Shown here in pieces: positions 15,116-18,701 of a DNA stretch of 18,701 nucleotides. Both the position numbers and the translations under genes were made by a program. The DNA is from Chloroflexota bacterium. GTDB lineage: Bacteria; Chloroflexota; Anaerolineae; Aggregatilineales; Phototrophicaceae. The notes beneath the pieces were generated by a model. It saw nothing but the letters and a program-made list of their open reading frames with translations. It made no database searches and had not been told where the DNA came from. The DNA lies in NCBI GenBank assembly GCA_003242205.1, contig QGUR01000051.1, positions 1 through 18,701 on the forward strand, written 5' to 3'. The first letter of the stretch is position 1. Every line of letters begins with the position of its first letter.

Positions 15116-15921
15116 GCCAGATGACGAGAACTGAAACGGGTCTGGATGCGATTGCGGCGATGTTTGCGCGGGCAAAAGCCGAAAACCGCGCGGCTTTTTT
15201 GCCTTATTATCCGATAGGTTTTCCCGGTTACGACGATTCGCTGGCAGCGATCGAGGCGATGGCTGCCGAAGATGTTGACGGCTTTGAGATCGGTATGCCG
15301 TTCAGCGATCCGCTTGCCGATGGCCCGACCGTTCAGGCGGCGACTCAGAAGGCGCTGGAGAATGGCATCACGGTATCGCGCTGCCTCGACGCCGTGCGGG
15401 AATTGCGCGCCCGCGGCGTGCGCCAGCCGATGCTGATGATGGGCTACCTCAACCCGATCCTGTCTTATGGAATCGACAGGTTCGCGCATGACGCTCACGC
15501 TGCAGGCGCGGATGGGCTGATTATCCCCGACCTGCCGCCAGAAGAGGGCGCGATTGTCGCTGCCGCCTGCGCCCGCGAAGGGCTGGGACTGGTGTTCTTC
15601 CTTGCGCCAACCAGCAGCGACGAGCGTGTGGCGCTGGTGGCGCGGCAGGCGACCGGGTTTATTTACGTGGTGTCGCTGACCGGCGTGACCGGAGCGCGTG
15701 ACCATCTGCCCGAATACCTGACACAATTCATCCATCGCCTGCGCGCTCATGCGGGGGATGTGCCGCTGGTGCTCGGCTTCGGTATCAGCACGCCAGAACA
15801 GGCGCAGCGCCTGCACGGTCTGGTCGATGGATTCATCGCCGGCAGCGCGATGGTGAAGGCAGGCGCAGCCGGAACGGACGCTGTGCGGGAACTGGCGCGG
15901 AGCTTGCGCCGGGCGCGCTAA
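15112..15921 (+). CDS. trpA: Tryptophan synthase alpha chain
   Basis: The product is 269 aa. It cleaves indole-3-glycerol phosphate and channels indole to TrpB. The catalytic E59 and D70 lie in FEIGMPFSDPLADGPTVQ (58-75). Also present are MGYLNPIL, the loop IIPDLPPEE, FFLAPTSSDER, YVVSLTGVTGAR and the phosphate site GFGIST. The strand-1 region reads FLPYYPIGFPGYDDS, richer in aromatics than the common YLTAGDPS form. The ATG at 15112 overlaps the previous stop (ATGA), and ATG 15121 is the only near alternative. It is the last gene of the operon, separated from trpB by two non-trp genes. Confidence 0.97.
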   Translation: MSQMTRTETGLDAIAAMFARAKAENRAAFLPYYPIGFPGYDDSLAAIEAMAAEDVDGFEIGMPFSDPLADGPTVQAATQKALENGITVSRCLDAVRELRARGVRQPMLMMGYLNPILSYGIDRFAHDAHAAGADGLIIPDLPPEEGAIVAAACAREGLGLVFFLAPTSSDERVALVARQATGFIYVVSLTGVTGARDHLPEYLTQFIHRLRAHAGDVPLVLGFGISTPEQAQRLHGLVDGFIAGSAMVKAGAAGTDAVRELARSLRRAR

Positions 15922-16019
15922 CACATCCCGGCATCGTCTTCGAAGGGCGCTTCTGCGCGCGCCAGTGCCGCGGCTGGCGTCTGCGGCCATGCCTGTGGCG
16001 CTTGTTCCTACGTGGCCGG

Positions 16020-16048
16020 TTGTGCTGCAGGCGCTTTGCTTCTATGCT
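16020..16048 (+). promoter_or_regulatory. Weak candidate promoter for the M50 protease gene
   Basis: TTGTGC (16020-16025) and TATGCT (16043-16048) are separated by 17 bp, matching the consensus at 3 and 4 positions. They lie 60 bp before the protease ATG. The rest of the 186-bp gap after trpA holds a 7-bp hairpin (15959-15980) with no T-tract and no gene. Confidence 0.3.
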
Positions 16049-16107
16049 TGAAGTTGAAGTATGGCAGCGCCGGATTACGAGCCACGACGGCGTCCGGGGG
16101 TGAACTG

Positions 16108-17277
16108 ATGACCGGGAACAGCTTTCATATCGGTCGGATCTTCGGCATTAACGTCCGTATCGACTGGAGCTGGCTGCTGATCTTTTTTCTGATCACCTGG
16201 AATCTCGCTGCCGGATTTGGCGTGCTGCACCCGGAGTGGGGCGCGGGCATGACGCTGCTGCTGGCGGTTATCGCCTCGCTCCTGTTTTTTGCTTCCGTAC
16301 TCGCGCATGAACTCGCTCATTCCGTCATGGCGCGCGCGCAAAACGTGCCGGTCAGAGATATCGTCCTGTTTATGTTCGGCGGGGTGTCGAACATCGAGCG
16401 CGACCCGCCATCTCCACGGGCGGAATTCCTCATTACCATTGTTGGCCCGCTGACAAGCCTGATCATTGGCGTCGTTCTGCTTTTTGTGGCAAACACTGCG
16501 CTCAATCCGATTGTCGATCCGCAGAATCCTGAAAGTGCGGTGGCTCAGCTAGGGCCGGTGGCATCAGTCCTCGGCTGGCTCGGTTCGATCAATGTTATGC
16601 TGGCCGTCTTTAACCTGATCCCCGGATTTCCGCTGGATGGCGGACGTGTTTTGCGTTCCATCCTCTGGGCGGTCACGGGCAACCTGCGCCGGGCCACGCG
16701 CTGGGCGGCGTATGTCGGTCAGGCCATCGCCTGGCTGATGATTGTCGCGGGCGTTGCTTTGATCTTCGGCCTGCCCCTACCGCTGCTCGGCAGGGGCGTG
16801 GTCGGCGGTTTGTGGCTGATTTTCATCGGCTGGTTCCTCAATAACGCTTCCGCTGCCAGCTATCAGCGGGTCGTAATCCAGGATCTGCTTCAGGGCGTTC
16901 CGGTGTCGCGCCTGATGCGTATTGATCCGCCGACGGTTCCGGCGGACATTACGGTTGAGAGTCTGGTACACGACTATGTGATGCGCCGGGACGATTATGC
17001 TTTTCCGGTGATGGACGGCGATCAACTGGTGGGATTGGTGACTATGGACGACGTGCGTTCGGTCGAGCGCGCCAGTTGGCCCGTTAGCCGGGTTCGGGAT
17101 ATCATGCGCCCGGTTGCGGATCTCGTCATGGTCGGGCCGGAGGAGGACGCCGCGGAAGCCCTGAACAAGTTGCTGATGCGCGACGTGCGCCAGCTTCCGG
17201 TTGTTCACAATGGCCGGCTTATTGGGCTGCTGCGCCGCAACGATCTTGTCAAGTGGATGCAGTTACAGGGGGAGTGA
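16108..17277 (+). CDS. Site-2-type intramembrane metalloprotease (M50) with C-terminal CBS pair
   Basis: The product is 389 aa. The zinc motif HELAH (67-71, catalytic E68) sits at the end of a hydrophobic helix. The third ligand region is NLIPGFPLDGGR (169-180, D177), the family's LDG motif. Further hydrophobic segments lie at about 21-40, 106-130, 150-170, 203-224 and 230-246, giving roughly six helices. Two CBS domains follow: one at about 258-322 (LMRIDPPTVPADITVESL…LVGLVTMDDV) and one at about 328-386 (DIMRPV…LIGLLRRNDL). CBS pairs commonly bind adenine nucleotides, so activity may respond to energy or ligand state. Such proteases cut membrane-bound regulators such as anti-sigma factors; no such partner is in view. 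The ATG at 16108 follows GGGGGTG (16096-16102). A start at 16012 would add a non-conserved extension and is rejected. Confidence 0.93.
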   Translation: MTGNSFHIGRIFGINVRIDWSWLLIFFLITWNLAAGFGVLHPEWGAGMTLLLAVIASLLFFASVLAHELAHSVMARAQNVPVRDIVLFMFGGVSNIERDPPSPRAEFLITIVGPLTSLIIGVVLLFVANTALNPIVDPQNPESAVAQLGPVASVLGWLGSINVMLAVFNLIPGFPLDGGRVLRSILWAVTGNLRRATRWAAYVGQAIAWLMIVAGVALIFGLPLPLLGRGVVGGLWLIFIGWFLNNASAASYQRVVIQDLLQGVPVSRLMRIDPPTVPADITVESLVHDYVMRRDDYAFPVMDGDQLVGLVTMDDVRSVERASWPVSRVRDIMRPVADLVMVGPEEDAAEALNKLLMRDVRQLPVVHNGRLIGLLRRNDLVKWMQLQGE

Positions 17278-17328
17278 CGGCTGCCTCTTGCTGTGGCTGA
17301 ACGGCGGGCAGACAGGAACCGGCGTGCC

Positions 17329-17742
17329 ATGAAAGTTGTGCTGGACACCAATATTTTCGTCGCTGCCGGTTTCAATGCCCGCAGCCATTCCGCAGCCATC
17401 CTGACAGCGATTCGTAATGGAAACCTGACGCTGGTGTGGAACGCCGAAGTCAGGGCGGAAACGCGCGCCATTCTCAATCGCATTCCCAAGCTATCCTGGG
17501 CAGTTGTGGCCGATCTGTTTGCTCCCGAAGGCGAATATGGCGGCCCGACATGCCCTGAATGCTACGGGCAGATCGTCGATCCTGATGATCGCAAATTTGC
17601 GGCTCTGGCCGCCGCAACCGGCGCGACGCTTGTCTCGAATGACGTGCATTTGCTGGCCGTTAGAGACCGGCTTGATGTTCCCGTGCGTACGCCGCGCGAA
17701 GTCATATTCACCGATCAAGGCCGGTTGTCATCACGGGCCTGA
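17329..17742 (+). CDS. PIN-domain ribonuclease-like protein
   Basis: The product is 137 aa from ATG 17329. It has the PIN layout: first metal aspartate in VVLDTNIF (D6), a middle acidic position in AETRAIL (E44), DPDDRKFAALA (84-94, D86/D87) and the last aspartate in LVSNDVHLL (D105). Proteins of this subfamily are usually annotated as possible toxin-antitoxin RNases, but no antitoxin-like small gene is found on either side. TCPECYGQIVDP inserts two Cys before the third motif. A GTG at 17293 would lengthen the protein by 12 residues before the conserved MKVVLDTN start. It begins 51 bp after the protease stop and may be co-transcribed with it. Confidence 0.85.
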   Translation: MKVVLDTNIFVAAGFNARSHSAAILTAIRNGNLTLVWNAEVRAETRAILNRIPKLSWAVVADLFAPEGEYGGPTCPECYGQIVDPDDRKFAALAAATGATLVSNDVHLLAVRDRLDVPVRTPREVIFTDQGRLSSRA

Positions 17743-18014
17743 CCTGATCAGGGCAACCAGAGCCAGATGTTTTCCGGTATGGGCGCAAGCGGGAACCAAA
17801 GGCGCGAGGAGAACGTCTTTTGTTCAGGCGGCTGCGCCATACCTGTTTCCATGCGCGTGAGGGGTTCGTATGCGCGCCGGGTGCGTTCAGGGCCGGCAGG
17901 CGCTGGCGCAGCCACGACAGGTTGAGAGGCAAAGATCAGCCAAAAGTTGGATTACGCCGCTGGGCCAGTGTGGTTCAATGACTAGCGGAGGTGACAGGGG
18001 AAAAGGAAGATAGT

Positions 18015-18476
18015 ATGTTGTTTTCAACGCACATTCACGACTTGCTTGAACGTCCTCAGCCACAGGCTTCGGCAGACGGACGCAAGCGCCCCCTCTCCGA
18101 AAAGACGGCAGCTTACCGGGTGATCGGCGGGGATCAAGGTGGAAGTTGGTCTTTGATCGAGTACACCGCGCCACCGCGATCCGTCGGCCCGTCACCGCAC
18201 GCGCACGCGCAACTCGACGAGGCCTACTTCGTGCTTGAAGGCAGACCCGTCTTTCAGGTGGGTGAGCACATCATCCACGCGCGGCCCGATCTCCTGGTGG
18301 TCGTTGAGCGTGGTACGGTTCACAGTTTCATGAACCCGGAAGCGGAGCCGGCCCGGTTTCTGGTGCTGCTGTCGCCCGCCGGATACGAGGGTTTCTGGCT
18401 GGGCGAGGGTAACTCTGAGCTGGTGCTGACTGGCGATGAAGCCGACGTCGTTCCGTCGATGTTCGCCTTGACCTAG
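18015..18476 (+). CDS. Single-domain cupin protein
   Basis: The product is 153 aa from ATG 18015, with AGGAAG (18004-18009) 5 nt upstream. Cupin motif 1 is visible as H62-A-H64, four residues, E69, six residues, G76. Motif 2 is the ERGTVHSFMN stretch (98-107) with H103, where the usual PxG is ERG. The metal set H62, H64, E69 and H103 is complete, so a metal-binding beta-barrel is expected. The N-terminal part (KTAAYRVIGGDQGGSWSLIEY, about 30-50) forms the first strands. Such proteins act as small dioxygenases, isomerases or sensors; the substrate is not evident. The gene is isolated: 272 bp of sequence without a recognisable gene lies upstream (17743-18014), and a strong terminator lies just downstream. 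Confidence 0.88.
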   Translation: MLFSTHIHDLLERPQPQASADGRKRPLSEKTAAYRVIGGDQGGSWSLIEYTAPPRSVGPSPHAHAQLDEAYFVLEGRPVFQVGEHIIHARPDLLVVVERGTVHSFMNPEAEPARFLVLLSPAGYEGFWLGEGNSELVLTGDEADVVPSMFALT

Positions 18477-18505
18477 TTCACGATTGGATGGCGCTCCGGT
18501 GATGA

Positions 18506-18536
18506 GGGGGACGCTGTCACAGGCGTCCCCCTTTTT
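18506..18536 (+). terminator. Intrinsic terminator of the cupin gene
   Basis: GGGGGACGC (18506-18514) pairs with GCGTCCCCC (18523-18531) in a perfect 9-bp stem with an 8-nt loop, followed by TTTTT. It starts 30 bp after the cupin stop. On the other strand the stem is not followed by T residues, so it serves the plus strand only. Confidence 0.92.
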
Positions 18537-18548
18537 ATCTGGCTACGC

Positions 18549-18701
18549 TTAATTCCCACAGCTTCCACTGGTGGTGAGATAGCTGGCGCTGACCCATCCC
18601 TGCCCGTCCAGATAAATGACCCGATACCAGCCCGGTACGCGCTCTGTCGCCGTCAGCGTCAGATCATACGGCAGGGTGGTGATGATATTGGCGCTGGTGC
18701 T
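18549..18701 (-). CDS. SH3b-domain protein (C-terminal fragment, N-terminus beyond window)
   Basis: The minus strand is open for the last 51 codons up to a TAA at 18551-18549. It reads as the end of a bacterial SH3 domain: a run with ITTLPYDLTLTATE followed by GWYRVIYLDGQGWVSASYL and a short tail ending GSCGN. GWYRV…GWV is the hallmark pair of late SH3b strands. The rest of the protein lies to the right of the window, so signal peptide, linkers and other domains are unknown. It converges on the cupin gene, with the cupin terminator in between. It is a second SH3b protein in the window, distinct in sequence from the one at 3046-3852. Confidence 0.75.
   Translation of the reverse strand, partial: STSANIITTLPYDLTLTATERVPGWYRVIYLDGQGWVSASYLTTSGSCGN

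Noticed and set aside
15959..15980. 7-bp hairpin after trpA as terminator of the trp operon
   Set aside because: No T-tract follows and the stem is short, so the operon's 3' end cannot be placed here.
14995..15990. 331-codon minus-strand open frame opposite trpA
   Set aside because: It is a shadow of trpA codon usage; no domain, and no ribosome site was relied upon.
17743..18014. Possible small gene or tRNA between the PIN gene and the cupin gene
   Set aside because: Open frames here have no domain-like sequence, and no tRNA cloverleaf could be assembled by eye; a GTG start for the cupin at 17991 was set aside because its GGAGG overlaps the codon itself.
1..18701. Defence system, CRISPR array, insertion sequence or prophage
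   Set aside because: No array of direct repeats, transposase, integrase or phage gene was seen; the window is mostly core metabolism and repair.

Overview
The window is 18.7 kb of moderately high-GC bacterial chromosome with short intergenic gaps. Several traits suggest a Chloroflexota bacterium of the Anaerolineae type: single-pass or secreted SH3b proteins with Pro/Thr-rich linkers, a T-box-controlled trp operon, and a LigA/PolX repair neighbourhood. This placement is inferred from gene content and protein style; there is no rRNA or marker tree in the window. I see no mobile element, CRISPR array, tRNA or rRNA.

Left part (1-5607, minus strand). Reading leftward, the order is polX (DNA polymerase X with a PHP domain), a membrane-anchored SH3b protein 3 bp downstream of it, NAD+-dependent DNA ligase ligA, and the 5' part of an RlmI-type 23S rRNA methyltransferase that runs off the left edge. 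A perfect TATAAT box on the minus strand lies just upstream of polX. A divergent gene to the right encodes an exported alpha/beta hydrolase (5809-6834).

Centre (6884-15921, plus strand). This is a complete tryptophan operon. A TTGACA promoter leads into a roughly 320-nt T-box leader with a UGG (Trp) specifier and mutually exclusive antiterminator and terminator hairpins. The order is trpE, a histidine-phosphatase-fold gene, trpG, trpD, trpC, trpF, trpB, a NUDIX hydrolase gene, a GT-A-like hypothetical gene and trpA. Apart from the trpF-trpB junction, the genes overlap or are separated by no more than about 12 bp, so the three non-trp genes are embedded in the transcript. Uncharged tRNA-Trp should switch on the chorismate-to-tryptophan route (TrpE/TrpG, TrpD, TrpF, TrpC, TrpA/TrpB). 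The phosphatase-fold protein has Pro in place of the catalytic His of the RHG motif, the most unusual single feature here. A strong 15-bp hairpin lies in the only sizeable gap of the operon (trpF-trpB).

Right part (16108-18701). This holds an M50 site-2-type intramembrane protease with a C-terminal CBS pair, a PIN-domain protein, a cupin followed by a clear intrinsic terminator, and, on the minus strand, the C-terminal end of a second SH3b protein that runs off the right edge.

Stretches without a gene: 6835-7270 is the trp promoter and T-box leader. The gaps at 2826-3045, 5608-5808, 15922-16107 and 17743-18014 are shorter than 300 bp; what they hold is listed below where anything can be seen.
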